A stretch of 64,000 nt of DNA. It comes from CAWHJB01 sp963698715. Lineage in GTDB: Bacteria; Chloroflexota; Anaerolineae; Anaerolineales; UBA4823. The stretch is taken from positions 1 to 64,000 of the forward strand of contig CAVORW010000003.1 of assembly GCA_963698715.1 (NCBI GenBank), written 5' to 3'. Below the pieces are notes generated by a model. That model was not told the DNA's origin, searched no databases, and was given only the letters and a program-made list of their open reading frames with translations. Made by a program: the position numbers and the translations under genes. This document shows, piece after piece, positions 17,642 through 25,498 of the stretch. How positions within the stretch are numbered: position 1 is the first letter of the stretch; each line of letters starts with the position of its first letter.

Positions 17642-18601
17642 TTACCACCACAGACGAAATGAAGTTCCGGTGTTCGTCTGCAAGTTTTCATATTCTACAT
17701 AGATCTTTACCTGCGCCGATCCCTGGGTCCTGGCACTGAAAGCAAAGCTGATTTTCGTGATGCCGTTTTCATCCGTAACATTGGGGACAGGCAGTTGCAC
17801 ATCACCGCCTCCAGGCGTGCTCAGCGTAAGGGTTACTCTGGCGCCTTGGATAGGGAAGCGGTTTTGATCCTGAACGATAATAAAAATCGTTTGCTGGCCT
17901 TTTAGAGCGGTCACCGAATGCTGAGTAAAAGCTCGTGCATGCAGCCTCAGAATGGTGTGGGGAGCAAAGTTATCCGGACGGATAGGCTGAGTCAAGTCCG
18001 GGTTTTCCCCTCGCACATCAAAGTACAGCCGCCCCAGGTTGCTGACAGTTACCTGCCTGCCAGGGGGAAGCTCAGGGTGCCACTCTAGACTGGACTTCTG
18101 GAAAAATTGGACCATCAGCCCGCTGCGATCTTCAAAGTTGGATATCGGATAGCCAAAGTGGGCCACGCCCCCATATTTCTTGAAGAAGTCCAGAAAGCTG
18201 TAGCAGACCTGAAAACCTGTGGCAGGGAAAAAGTCACAGCCCAAAGAGCTCTCCAGCTTGGGAAGAGCCGGACCGGGATCGTACACGAATTGGCCGATCG
18301 GGGTCAGATTGACCCGCAGTTCAGCCGGGGCATCCATATGCAATTCAAAACGGACTTTTTCAAAATATTGGACATAATACCCGGTAGCTTGATCTTTGAA
18401 CATCTCAGTGATCGGGTATCCATACAACAGTTGCGGATCATTCACGCGTTCATAGGCATCCAGAAATTCCCCTGATACCAGATGTCCAGTTTCTGGAAAG
18501 TATCGCTGCCTGTTCTGCTGGGCATTTGCCCCTGTCCACCCCAGGCTGCTGATTAGTATTAGGATTAAGGTTAGTATAAGCCAGCGGCTACTTGTCTTCA
18601 C
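17642..18601 (-). CDS. Secreted protein with FPxTGH repeats and Ig-like domain
   Basis: The 319-aa protein starts with GTG and a signal peptide (hydrophobic 8-24, cleavage near ANAQQ). Two tandem repeats follow, each about 65 residues: FPETGHLVSGEFLDAYERV with LLYGYPITEMF and VQYFEKVRFELH, and then FPATGFQVCYSFLDFFKKYG with HFGYPISNF and VQFFQKSSLEWH. This LGFP-like repeat is common in secreted proteins of Chloroflexota and probably binds the cell surface. The C-terminal 90 residues form an Ig-like (Big_1-type) domain with GARVTLTLSTPGGG and TDENGITKISF. No enzyme motif is present. The gene has its own promoter with transcription starting at the GTG itself. Confidence 0.8.
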   Translation of the reverse strand: MKTSSRWLILTLILILISSLGWTGANAQQNRQRYFPETGHLVSGEFLDAYERVNDPQLLYGYPITEMFKDQATGYYVQYFEKVRFELHMDAPAELRVNLTPIGQFVYDPGPALPKLESSLGCDFFPATGFQVCYSFLDFFKKYGGVAHFGYPISNFEDRSGLMVQFFQKSSLEWHPELPPGRQVTVSNLGRLYFDVRGENPDLTQPIRPDNFAPHTILRLHARAFTQHSVTALKGQQTIFIIVQDQNRFPIQGARVTLTLSTPGGGDVQLPVPNVTDENGITKISFAFSARTQGSAQVKIYVEYENLQTNTGTSFRLWW

Positions 18602-18607
18602 AGTATC

Positions 18608-18636
18608 ATTATAGAAAGTATATTGAGCGAAGGCAA
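18608..18636 (-). promoter_or_regulatory. Leaderless sigma-70 promoter with GTG start
   Basis: On minus, TTGCCT (18636-18631), a 17-nt spacer and a consensus TATAAT (18613-18608) end 6 nt before the GTG at 18601, so the mRNA should begin with GUG. It is one of the clearest leaderless arrangements in the window. Confidence 0.75.
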
Positions 18637-18789
18637 TAGATATATTGTACTATTACTTTTGATGTATAACAGGTTCAATTGTGGCATTTTGTACAATCAC
18701 TACATAAAAACGGTTGTTTGGACCTCTGGTAAGGGCATCCGATCTCAAATAACTAGATCGGCCCGAACGCACGATCTCAGCTAAACCTA

Positions 18790-19488
18790 TCAATTTTGCA
18801 AGCTTCCCTGCAGGCCTGGCAGGTTGATCATATCCGGAGTGCTCGCCAAAATGTGATCAGCGCCTGCCCGAATCAGCTCGGATTTTTCCCCAAACCCGCA
18901 CAGGACCCCGATCGTTTGGGCCCCGGCAGACTGCCCCGAGCGGATGTCGACGGTGGTATCGCCGATCATCATGCAGTTTTCGGGTCGGACGCCCATTTCC
19001 CGAGCAGCATGCAAGACTGGGTCTGGGAAAGGCTTGGTATACCGACAGGTTTGAGCGGTCACAATGGTTTTAAAATAGGAGCGCAGGCCAAAATGATCCA
19101 AGAACTCCAGGGTGTTGCGCTGATCTCGGGCGCTTACAATGGCCATGGGATAATAGGGGTACAGGCGTTCCAGCAGCTCTTTCGCGCCGGGAACTATCAA
19201 AAAATTGGGGGCTTTTTTCCCGGATCGCAGGTGGGACAGCTTCTCACTGGCTGAAACCAGATAATGATCGATTCCGAGCCGATCGGGCAGCCCAAGCAGG
19301 AGATTGCCGGGGTTTTCGATTGCCATGATCAGTTTACGGGCAAAGGGCTGGGGATTTTGTTCAGGAAAGATAAAACGAAACCAGCGTAAGGACCGGCTAA
19401 GACGCAGAACCAACTGATCGTCGGTGTCGCGCAATGTGCCATCGACATCAAAACAAAGGGCCTGGACACGATCCGGATCAATAGCCAT
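18790..19488 (-). CDS. HAD-family hydrolase, phosphoglycolate phosphatase-like
   Basis: The 232-aa protein is a haloacid dehalogenase-type phosphatase. The nucleophile motif I is FDVDGTLRDT, motif II is MAIVSARDQ, and motifs III/IV are YTKPFPDPVLHAAREMG and MIGDTTVDIRSGQSAG. The cap is helical and lies between motifs I and II, which puts it in subfamily IA. Likely substrates are small sugar or glycolate phosphates, but the family is too broad for a firm call. It starts 16 nt after the stop of a small membrane-protein frame on the same strand. A TATACT lies within that upstream frame, so it may also have a promoter of its own. Confidence 0.88.
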   Translation of the reverse strand: MAIDPDRVQALCFDVDGTLRDTDDQLVLRLSRSLRWFRFIFPEQNPQPFARKLIMAIENPGNLLLGLPDRLGIDHYLVSASEKLSHLRSGKKAPNFLIVPGAKELLERLYPYYPMAIVSARDQRNTLEFLDHFGLRSYFKTIVTAQTCRYTKPFPDPVLHAAREMGVRPENCMMIGDTTVDIRSGQSAGAQTIGVLCGFGEKSELIRAGADHILASTPDMINLPGLQGSLQN

Positions 19489-19504
19489 AGGGTGAATTAA
19501 GTTC

Positions 19505-19618
19505 CTAATTCAGTATAATAATGCCAGCCCAGCCGACTAATAGCAGGCTAAGGCACAGGCAGGCGACGAAAAGTATAACTGTACACGAAAGCAATATGCG
19601 ACGAGCGGTTTCCGGCAT
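19505..19618 (-). CDS. Possible 37-aa single-span membrane protein
   Basis: A short reading frame, MPETARRILLSCTVILFV and so on, carries one hydrophobic segment (about 8-34). It is preceded by AGGTGG 10 nt before the ATG and ends 16 nt before the HAD gene on the same strand. The charge pattern (two Arg before the helix) favours the N-terminus inside. No family is recognised. It may be a real small protein co-expressed with the phosphatase, but a chance frame cannot be excluded. Confidence 0.4.
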   Translation of the reverse strand: MPETARRILLSCTVILFVACLCLSLLLVGWAGIIILN

Positions 19619-19807
19619 AAAAATTTTTCCACCTGGCGGACCAAATGCGTCAGCAAGCAGTCCCATTTTACTGCAATGCTTGGATGTTCCAACTAACAAA
19701 AATGAGGAGTTCTGGCGTCTGCATTCGGTAAATCACCACTACACTGAACCTCGGATTCGGGAACCCTCAGCCCGGTTTCCGGAAACTCCAGGGATGAAAG
19801 GTCGTTA

Positions 19808-20209
19808 ATGAGCGAAAAAGTCTTAAGACCAATCAGTTTTATCCAGGAGCCGGTTGAACCCGAGTTCGATCAGGCGCCGCTTCTGGAGAAGAAACCCGGC
19901 TGCCCGGACGGTTTCCATTGGCGAGGGGAGCATTACCGGATCGTGCATAAGCTATCGGAATGGCATGACTACCAGCGGCGCGGCAGGATGGCGCGCAATA
20001 TGCGGCCTGAACATGCTGCCAGAGCCTCCAGCCGTGGTTCGTGGGGGGTAGGCCAGGATTATTTCCGGGTAGAGACGGACAGCGGGCGAATCTTTGACTT
20101 GTATTATGACCGGGCCCCAGCCGGGGTTGACCGTCGAAAAGGCGCCTGGTTTGTAGAGAAAGAATTGGCCTGGGAAGAGCCCGGTGATCCAGCCAATCAA
20201 ACCACTTAA
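19808..20209 (+). CDS. DUF6504-like conserved protein
   Basis: A 133-aa soluble protein. Its middle part GFHWRGEHYRIVHKLSEWHDY followed by YFRVETDSGRIFDLYYDR resembles small DUF6504 proteins, which have a beta-barrel-like core and are found next to DNA polymerase IV or other repair genes in some bacteria. Here it converges with polX, overlapping its stop by 4 bp. A clear AAAGG lies before the ATG. The first 30 residues are acidic and probably flexible. The family call rests on memory of the motif, so it is moderate. Role unknown, possibly nucleic-acid linked. Confidence 0.65.
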   Translation: MSEKVLRPISFIQEPVEPEFDQAPLLEKKPGCPDGFHWRGEHYRIVHKLSEWHDYQRRGRMARNMRPEHAARASSRGSWGVGQDYFRVETDSGRIFDLYYDRAPAGVDRRKGAWFVEKELAWEEPGDPANQTT

Positions 20210-21954
20210 CCTTTAACTTGAAGGCGCGATTTCAGCCAGCCCTGAAGGTGATCTGGTTCCCAGGTGTTAATCACATGCCAGGGCTCTACCCAACCGCGCC
20301 GGGCGGTGGCGATACCAAACTGCAGCAGGTCCAGATCGCTCTCGCTGTGGGCGTCGGTGTTAATCGATAGCATGATTCCCATTTCAATCGCTCGCCGGGC
20401 ATATACGTCATCCAGGTCCAGGCGGGATGGGTGAGCATTGATCTCAAGGGCCACGCCATTTTCGAGTGCCGCAGCCAAGACGGCATCCATATCCAGATCA
20501 GCGCCTTCCCGGTTGGGAATCATTCGCCCGGTAGGATGGCCGATCACATCCACATGCGGGTTGCGGATGGCATTCAACAGCCGCTCGGTAACCTGCTGGC
20601 GCGGCTGGCGCAGACTGACGTGCAGGGAAGCGATCACGATATCCAGCTGAGCCAGGACCTCATCCGGATAGTCCAGGCTGCCATCGGCCCGGATCTCGAT
20701 CTCAGAGCCTTGCAGCAGCAAGATAGCATCTCCCAGCTCAGCCTGAACTTCATCGATGGCGGCTCGTTGGGCGGTTAGCTCCTCGGCTGAAAGTCCGCCT
20801 GCCACGCCCAGGCTGCCGGAATGGTCCGTCACAGCCAGCACCTTCAGGCCGCGCCGGATGGCTGCTTGGGCCATTTCACGAATAGAGAGCTTGCCATCGC
20901 TCCAGGTGGTATGGGTATGCAGGTCAGACCGGATATCGCTGATCTGAATCAACTGCGGCAGGCGGCCTGCCTTAGCCGCCTGGACTTCGCCCCGATCTTC
21001 GCGCAGTTCGGGCGGAATCCAGGGCAAGCCCAGAGTCTGGTAAACCTGCTCTTCTGCTTCGCACAGGATCTCAGTCCCATCCGGGCGCAGGAACGCCTGG
21101 TCAGATAACGACAAGCCTTGCTTGAGGGCCAGCTCGCGCAGGCGCACATTATGATCTTTGGAGCCGGTGGCATAAGCCAGGGCCGTACCAAATCGCTCGG
21201 GTGGATGCACCCACAGCTGGGCGCGCAGGCCGTTGTCAAATTCGACGCTGGCTTTCGTCTCGCCCTGGCTGATCACCTGGATCACCTGGCGATGGCCTGT
21301 AAAGGCCTGCATCACCAGGCCAGAATCGCGGGCTGCCGCCAGCAGGTCAAGATCTCCGACCGTGGAACGCATGCGCCGCAGGCTGCCGCCAAAAGCTGTC
21401 TTTTCAACGCCCGGCGCTTTTGCCAGCACTGCCAGCAGTTCCTGGGCGAAAGGCCAGGCCTTGCCAAGCGGGATGCGGTCCGTCCGGCGGGCGAGCGCTT
21501 CCAGTCCGGCAATGATTTTGGCTTCGGATTTCTCACCCATGCCGGGCAAATCACGCAGCGTACCATTCATTGCAGCAGTTTTTAACTGTTCGAGATTGAT
21601 GACGTCCGCTTCCTTCCAAAACAGGGCCACTTTTTTGGGGCCCACATCCGGCACCTGCAGCAGCTCAACCAGGCTGGCGGGCACTTCAGCGGTTAGCTTT
21701 TCCAGGAAGGTTAATTTCCCAGTAGTAAACAGCTCATCAATTTTCTCGGCGATCGCCTTGCCAACCCCGGGAATACCGGTCAGCTTGCCTTCCTGCCAGA
21801 TATCGAAAGCATCCCGGCCCAGGTTGGTCAGGCTGTCAGCTGCCTTGCGGTAAGCCAGGGTTTTGTAAATCACCTCGCCTTTAATTTCAAGCAGGTCAGC
21901 GATCAAGGTGAAGATGTCGGCTAGTTGCTGGTTGGTGTATCTTTGGGATGTCAT
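20206..21954 (-). CDS. polX: PolX: family X DNA polymerase with PHP exonuclease domain
   Basis: The 582-aa protein has the usual bacterial PolX order. Helix-hairpin-helix regions at about 45-120 (GIPGVGKAIAEKIDE and LQVPDVGPKKVALFW) lead into the nucleotidyltransferase palm with GGSLRRMRSTVGDLDLL, where the two Asp bind metal. A C-terminal PHP domain (about 335-582) has DLHTHTTWSDG, AVTDHS, GSEIEI, IASLH, IGHPTG and INTDAH. The protein fills short gaps in repair and has 3'-5' exonuclease and AP-endonuclease activity in studied relatives. I chose the ATG at 21954 over an in-frame start at 22149 because the homologous domain begins right there and a TAAGAT -10 box ends 7 nt upstream. Confidence 0.95.
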   Translation of the reverse strand: MTSQRYTNQQLADIFTLIADLLEIKGEVIYKTLAYRKAADSLTNLGRDAFDIWQEGKLTGIPGVGKAIAEKIDELFTTGKLTFLEKLTAEVPASLVELLQVPDVGPKKVALFWKEADVINLEQLKTAAMNGTLRDLPGMGEKSEAKIIAGLEALARRTDRIPLGKAWPFAQELLAVLAKAPGVEKTAFGGSLRRMRSTVGDLDLLAAARDSGLVMQAFTGHRQVIQVISQGETKASVEFDNGLRAQLWVHPPERFGTALAYATGSKDHNVRLRELALKQGLSLSDQAFLRPDGTEILCEAEEQVYQTLGLPWIPPELREDRGEVQAAKAGRLPQLIQISDIRSDLHTHTTWSDGKLSIREMAQAAIRRGLKVLAVTDHSGSLGVAGGLSAEELTAQRAAIDEVQAELGDAILLLQGSEIEIRADGSLDYPDEVLAQLDIVIASLHVSLRQPRQQVTERLLNAIRNPHVDVIGHPTGRMIPNREGADLDMDAVLAAALENGVALEINAHPSRLDLDDVYARRAIEMGIMLSINTDAHSESDLDLLQFGIATARRGWVEPWHVINTWEPDHLQGWLKSRLQVKG

Positions 21955-22378
21955 GTTCGCTATCTTACCATAATAGGACCCGGCCAGAATCGTGGTTGGG
22001 AAAATGGGGCGCGTTACGAGTCTGTGCAAATTAGGCGTATTTCGAATTTTATGAAGACGGATGCCTAATAATTTTCGAACCACACCCTCATCATATTCGG
22101 GCTCCCGGAAGGGTGTAACGGAGCCATTAGAGAAGATCTTCAGAGCCATCCAAACCAGGGTAAAAGAGATGTTAGGCTGGCCTGCTCAGTGCTTTCCTGG
22201 CCCACTGACCAGGACGCCGGATGAGGGCAGCAGGGCAAAGCGGTCGGTGATCGTAATCTAGTCCGCACGGCCTGGCAGCACATCCAGGGTCCGCAGGATT
22301 GAAGCAATATAGCGGTAGTAAAATCAGGGGTGCGGTTAATTTTTTGTTGTTTCGTGCATGTGATATTTACCCAAACTT
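21955..22378. other. Divergent intergenic region with polX -10 box
   Basis: This 424-bp gap separates polX (minus) and the nucleotidyltransferase gene (plus). On minus, TAAGAT (21967-21962) ends 7 nt before the polX ATG, another leaderless candidate, without a clear -35. I could not find a convincing plus-strand promoter. The short open frames here show no coding signs. Confidence 0.5.
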
Positions 22379-23263
22379 ATGAAGACAAGCCCTGCAGGAT
22401 ATAGACTGATGACCCTATTCCCCTCACCCCATTTTGAGCTGGCTGATCGAATTGCCGGCCTGTTTGCCCAGCTGCCGCAGGTGGAAGCTGTTGCATTGGG
22501 CGGCTCTCAAACCGTCAGGGCACCGAGTAGCCAGTCGCCGAGCCGCTGGTCGTCCGATGCAGCTTCAGATATTGATCTGTACGTCTATACCCGGGCCGAT
22601 ATCTCGTTATCTGTCCGGCAGGCTATCGTCGGGCAGGCCGGCGGGGCCTCCCAGGCCAGCCTGGGTTTAATGTATTGGGGGTCAGGGGATGAATGGTTCG
22701 ATGCCAGGTCAGGCATCGAGGTGGATATCGTGTACTTTGATGCAGATTGGATGGCGGGCCAGATCGACCGGGTGGTCGAGCAGCATCAAGCCAGCCTGGG
22801 GTATTCCACCTGTTTCTGGCATACAATCCGGCAGTCCAGGGCGTTCCACGATCCGAATGGTTGGCTGGCAGCGCTTCAGGAACAGTGCCGGCAAGCCTAC
22901 CCGGAAGGGCTGCGGCGAAATATCATGGTCCTGAATCATCCGGTATTAAGGACCGTGATTCCTTCCTACTATCACCAGATTGGCAAAGCTGTGAAGCGCA
23001 AGGATCTGATTTCAATCAATCATCGCCTGGCAGCCTTGTTTGCCAGTTATTTCGACCTGCTTTTCGCATTCAATCGGGTTCTGCACCCTGGGGAGAAACG
23101 GTTGGTCAGCCACGCTTTAACCGGCTGCCAGAAGCTGCCGGAGGGATTGGCAGCCGATATTGCGGCAGTCCTGGCAGCCTCACCTGCGGGTGATCCAGCC
23201 CTATTGGTTCACCTGACCCGGCTGCTCGATCGCCTGGATAGCTTGTTAGGCCAGGACGGTTAA
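22379..23263 (+). CDS. Nucleotidyltransferase-fold protein (DUF4037-like)
   Basis: The 294-aa protein has an N-terminal minimal nucleotidyltransferase domain: VEAVALGGSQTVRA (the GG/GS loop) and then SDIDLYVYTRAD, which supplies the two metal-binding Asp, with EVDIVYFDADW as the third acidic strand. The C-terminal half is all-helical (about 130-290), as in DUF4037-like or aminoglycoside nucleotidyltransferase-like enzymes. Such proteins move a nucleotide to a small molecule or protein, and the substrate here is unknown. An insert between GGS and SDID (about 25 residues) is longer than usual. The gene overlaps the end of prmA by 4 bp in convergent orientation. Confidence 0.75.
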   Translation: MKTSPAGYRLMTLFPSPHFELADRIAGLFAQLPQVEAVALGGSQTVRAPSSQSPSRWSSDAASDIDLYVYTRADISLSVRQAIVGQAGGASQASLGLMYWGSGDEWFDARSGIEVDIVYFDADWMAGQIDRVVEQHQASLGYSTCFWHTIRQSRAFHDPNGWLAALQEQCRQAYPEGLRRNIMVLNHPVLRTVIPSYYHQIGKAVKRKDLISINHRLAALFASYFDLLFAFNRVLHPGEKRLVSHALTGCQKLPEGLAADIAAVLAASPAGDPALLVHLTRLLDRLDSLLGQDG

Positions 23264-24195
23264 GCGCCAGGCGAGCTGGCGCTGATCGCTACCCAGTCTT
23301 CTGTCTGGCGCTGCTCTACCAAATGCAGGCCATGTTTTTCCAGAGCGGCCTGTACTTCGCCGGCCTGTTCAGCCAGGATTCCGGACAATACCAACAATCC
23401 ATCCGCTGTCAGAATTTTGGCCAGACCTTCGTCCAGCAAGCGGATTAAGATCGGCGCCAGGATATTCGCGAGCACCAGCGGGGCCTCTCTCAGGGAAAAA
23501 TCTCCACGCCGGACCTCAAAAAGCGAGCCGAGTCCCAATTCGAGTTTTTCTGTCACCTGGTTTGCGGAGGCATTTTTGTGGGCTGAGTGGATGGCATCGG
23601 GATCGATATCCACGCCTAAAGCCCGCTGAGCGCCCAATTTGAGCGCCGCAACTGCCAGGATGCCAGAACCACAGCCCAGATCAATCACTGTTTGGGGGTA
23701 AGGGGTCTGCATACAGCGCTGTTCGATTATCTCCAGGCAAAGCTGGGTTGTTGGGTGGGTGCCGGTTCCAAAAGCCATGCCCGGATCGATCCGGATTGGG
23801 ATGCGCCCGCTGGTCTCCGGATTGAGCCAGGCTGGAACGATCATCAACTTCTGCCCAACCGGGATAGGCCGATAATGCTGTTTCCAGGCCTCAGACCAGT
23901 CGGCCTGCTGAACGAGCTTGAACTGCGGGTCGGGGAGTGCTCGGATGCGGCCCAGGTACCATAGGGCTTCTTCCAATCGCCGGCGGGTCTCTTCGATCAG
24001 GGCATCCATCGCCAGGTAGCCAGCTACTCGCACCGGCCCTGCCGGGTGGCCTTCCACATCGTTGAGGTTAGATTCGATCGTTGTAGTTTCGATCACCACC
24101 CCATCCGGCGCAAAACGAGACAGTACATCGGCTACTGCCTCGGCCATCTCGCCATCAACGATCAAAGATACTTCCAACCAGGTTGGCTTATCCAT
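23260..24195 (-). CDS. prmA: Ribosomal protein L11 methyltransferase
   Basis: The 311-aa PrmA trimethylates ribosomal protein L11. The N-terminal substrate-binding domain (1-120) starts WLEVSLIVDGEMAEAV. The methyltransferase core has DPGMAFGTGTHPTTQLCLE, motif I VIDLGCGSGILAVAALKLG, acidic VDIDPDAI and the hallmark VLANILAPI (the NILA/NxL motif). It is the last gene of the hrcA-grpE-dnaK-dnaJ cluster, 31 nt after dnaJ, an arrangement also known from Firmicutes and other bacteria. Its expression is therefore probably under HrcA/CIRCE control, at least in part. No separate promoter was seen. Confidence 0.95.
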   Translation of the reverse strand: MDKPTWLEVSLIVDGEMAEAVADVLSRFAPDGVVIETTTIESNLNDVEGHPAGPVRVAGYLAMDALIEETRRRLEEALWYLGRIRALPDPQFKLVQQADWSEAWKQHYRPIPVGQKLMIVPAWLNPETSGRIPIRIDPGMAFGTGTHPTTQLCLEIIEQRCMQTPYPQTVIDLGCGSGILAVAALKLGAQRALGVDIDPDAIHSAHKNASANQVTEKLELGLGSLFEVRRGDFSLREAPLVLANILAPILIRLLDEGLAKILTADGLLVLSGILAEQAGEVQAALEKHGLHLVEQRQTEDWVAISASSPGA

Positions 24196-24226
24196 GGGAT
24201 GTTTCGTTCAGGGGCAGGGAACTGAG

Positions 24227-25354
24227 CTAACCGCCCAGAGTTTCTTTAAGCCAGTCGAAAAAGCTGCGTTCCTGAGGGCGCACTTCACTGCCCAGGCTTG
24301 CGGCCAGTTTTTCGAATAACTCGCGCTGTTCTGTGTTTAAGCGGCTGGGGATTTCAACATTGACCACTACTCGCTGGTCGCCGCGGCCGCTGCCACGCAG
24401 ATGCGGAACACCTTTGCCGCGCAGGGTTAGAACCTTTCCGGGTTGTGTACCACTGGGGATTTTTAGAGACGTTGGACCATCTACTGTTGGGATCTCAACT
24501 TCGGCGCCCAAGGCTGCCTGGGCAATATTGATATTAAGGTCCAGCAGGATTTCATCATCTCTGCGCCGGAAGAATTTGTGCGATTTGACATTGATCACGA
24601 TATACAGGTTGCCGACCGGGCCGCCGTTCAAGCCTGGCTGGCCCTCGCCAGCCAGGCGAATTTGGGTGCCGGTATCTACACCAGCCGGGATAGAGACGAC
24701 TTTTTTGCGAGTTACCCGCTCTACACCCCGGCCTTGACAGGTATGGCAAGGCGACTCAATCGTTTCACCCTGACCGCTGCAGGTTGGGCAGGTAGCCACC
24801 TGGACCATCGAACCCAGAATTGTTTGGCGCACTTGGCGCACTTCCCCCGTGCCGTTGCAGGAAGTGCAGCGGATTGGCGAGGTGCCCGGCTCCGCGCCGC
24901 TGCCGTTGCAGGTGCTGCAGACTTCATCACGGGTTATTTCAATCTCTTTTTCAACCCCAAAGACTGCTTCTTCAAATGTCAGGTCTAGCCGATACTGTAA
25001 GTCGGCGCCCCGCCGGGGAACGTTCCTAGAGCGGCGGTTGCTGCGCCCAAACCCCCCGAACCCGAAGAGGTCGCCGAAGATATCGGCAAAGTCCGAAAAA
25101 TCAACGTTGAAGTCCGGTACGCCGCCTGCACCGCGCACACCAGCATGACCGAAACGATCATACGCGGCTCGTTTGTCACCATCCGAAAGCACGGCATAAG
25201 CTTCGTTGATCTCTTTAAAGCGTTCTTCGGCATCTGGAGCATCGTTAACATCCGGATGATACTGACGCGCCAGGCGGCGAAAGGCAGTTTTCAAATCTTC
25301 AGGGTTGGCAGTGCGGCTCACCCCGAGAATTTCATAATAATCGCGTTGAGTCAT
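24227..25354 (-). CDS. dnaJ: Chaperone DnaJ
   Basis: The 375-aa co-chaperone is a full type I DnaJ. The J domain (1-70) has HPD at 33-35, a Gly/Phe-rich region follows (about 75-110), and the zinc centre has four CxxCxGxG units (CSTCNGSG, CTSCNGTG, CPTCSGQG, CHTCQGRG). The C-terminal beta domains bind substrate. It stimulates the ATPase of DnaK, whose gene lies 144 nt upstream. The space between holds a 14-bp hairpin that may lower dnaJ expression relative to dnaK. Confidence 0.97.
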   Translation of the reverse strand: MTQRDYYEILGVSRTANPEDLKTAFRRLARQYHPDVNDAPDAEERFKEINEAYAVLSDGDKRAAYDRFGHAGVRGAGGVPDFNVDFSDFADIFGDLFGFGGFGRSNRRSRNVPRRGADLQYRLDLTFEEAVFGVEKEIEITRDEVCSTCNGSGAEPGTSPIRCTSCNGTGEVRQVRQTILGSMVQVATCPTCSGQGETIESPCHTCQGRGVERVTRKKVVSIPAGVDTGTQIRLAGEGQPGLNGGPVGNLYIVINVKSHKFFRRRDDEILLDLNINIAQAALGAEVEIPTVDGPTSLKIPSGTQPGKVLTLRGKGVPHLRGSGRGDQRVVVNVEIPSRLNTEQRELFEKLAASLGSEVRPQERSFFDWLKETLGG

Positions 25355-25442
25355 AAATCCATTGATAAAAAGAGTTTCTTTGGGAGTCTCTGTGGTTAGG
25401 AGAGCCCTTTATTACACTAGTTCCTTTGGAGCCAAAGAGAAG

Positions 25443-25483
25443 CGGGTGAAGGTTGGGGGATTATACCAACCAACCTTCACCCG
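25443..25483 (-). terminator. Partial terminator or processing hairpin between dnaK and dnaJ
   Basis: The arms 25443-25456 and 25470-25483 form a 14-bp stem with a 13-nt loop. On minus it comes 15 nt after the dnaK stop and is followed by CTTCTCTTTGG, a weak T-run. It could be an attenuating terminator or an mRNA-stability element that sets the dnaK to dnaJ ratio. Confidence 0.6.
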
Positions 25484-25498
25484 TAATCTTCCTTCTTG

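Noticed and set aside
22061..22261. Plus-strand open frame of 66 aa before the nucleotidyltransferase
   Set aside because: No Shine-Dalgarno, no domain, and composition is unlike neighbouring proteins.
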